In this document: positions 33,320-33,396 of the stretch, piece by piece
Layout: each line of letters opens with the position of its first letter
How positions within the stretch are numbered: position 1 is the stretch's first letter
DNA from: Gammaproteobacteria bacterium
GTDB taxonomy: Bacteria; Pseudomonadota; Gammaproteobacteria; JAKBBU01
Length of the DNA: 33,396 nucleotides
Assembly: GCA_021773195.1 (NCBI GenBank)
Contig: JAJFKN010000016.1
Coordinates: forward strand, 1-33,396
Direction: 5' to 3'
The notes under the pieces: generated by a model
Told to the model about the DNA's origin: nothing
Seen by the model: the letters and a program-made list of their open reading frames with translations, nothing else
Databases searched by the model: none
Made by a program: the position numbers and the translations under genes

Positions 33320-33396
33320 CGTCATCCCGGAATTTTACATTGGTCCTTCGCAGAAGGACCGTAAAATATCCGGGATCCATAGAAATATTCTGCTCA
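33320..33396. repeat. MITE-like hairpin repeat, copy 2
   Basis: Second 77-base unit, one mismatch from copy 1, with the nested hairpin at 33324-33376. It reaches the last base of the window, so the array may continue. Confidence 0.85.

Noticed and set aside
33140..33364. 74-codon frame through the MITE-like repeats
   Set aside because: It is built from repeated hairpin DNA and a 21-bp tandem array with no ribosome-binding site; not a gene.
33157..33396. CRISPR array
   Set aside because: The 77-base units are long nested hairpins and the 21-base units are contiguous without spacers; no cas genes are present.

Overview
The window reads as chromosome from an AT-rich gammaproteobacterium, most likely a host-associated member of the Legionellales (Coxiella/Legionella side). 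This is inferred from the housekeeping gene orders (rpsB-tsf-pyrH-frr divergent from map-glnD; rlmD-relA-mazG; DUF2066-pgsA-perM-hda), from protein similarity by eye, and from an accessory block with a Fic protein, a large ankyrin protein and a RhuM remnant. The species cannot be named from the sequence.

Layout. 1-3251 (minus): translation operon rpsB-tsf-pyrH-frr, with a structured rpsB leader, a strong promoter and an rpsB/tsf attenuator-like hairpin. S2 carries a histone-H1-like Lys/Ala/Thr repeat tail. 3450-6897 (plus): map and glnD. 7168-11740: a two-gene RND efflux system whose adaptor lacks the usual alpha-hairpin and has a C-terminal tail of 11-residue repeats. 11949-13903: dapD-dapE (lysine/diaminopimelate pathway). 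13980-20271: accessory region with an orphan cysteine/histidine protein, a duplicated tRNA-Ser 5' end, an intact tRNA-Ser(GGA), palindromic repeats, a class II Fic protein with an altered Fic motif, a 975-residue ankyrin protein and a truncated RhuM. 20132-21243: wrbA and a secreted Cu/Zn-SOD-like protein without metal ligands. 21256-21460 (minus): a predicted structured RNA with an intrinsic terminator. 21542-24930 (minus): DUF2066-pgsA-perM-hda, overlapping genes. 25011-25481 (minus): dps. 25686-30025 (plus): rlmD-relA-mazG. 30091-31893: an orphan 600-residue membrane protein. 32093-33061: a divergent pair, a small exported TcpQ-like protein and a stand-alone BarA-type HPt protein. 33157-33396: MITE-like hairpin repeats running off the window.

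How it fits together. Most of the window is core: translation, protein maturation, PII signalling, cell-wall precursor synthesis, stringent response, phospholipid synthesis and replication control. The novelty sits in the tRNA-Ser-associated island and in unusual appendages on ordinary proteins. The strongest lead is the ankyrin protein. Its disordered C-terminal region carries two PTAP motifs, one fused to a PPxY motif (PTAPPSY), the arrangement used by viral late domains to recruit host TSG101 and NEDD4-family ligases. It ends in a glutamate patch compatible with Dot/Icm secretion. The second lead is the hairpin-less RND adaptor with hendecad repeats.
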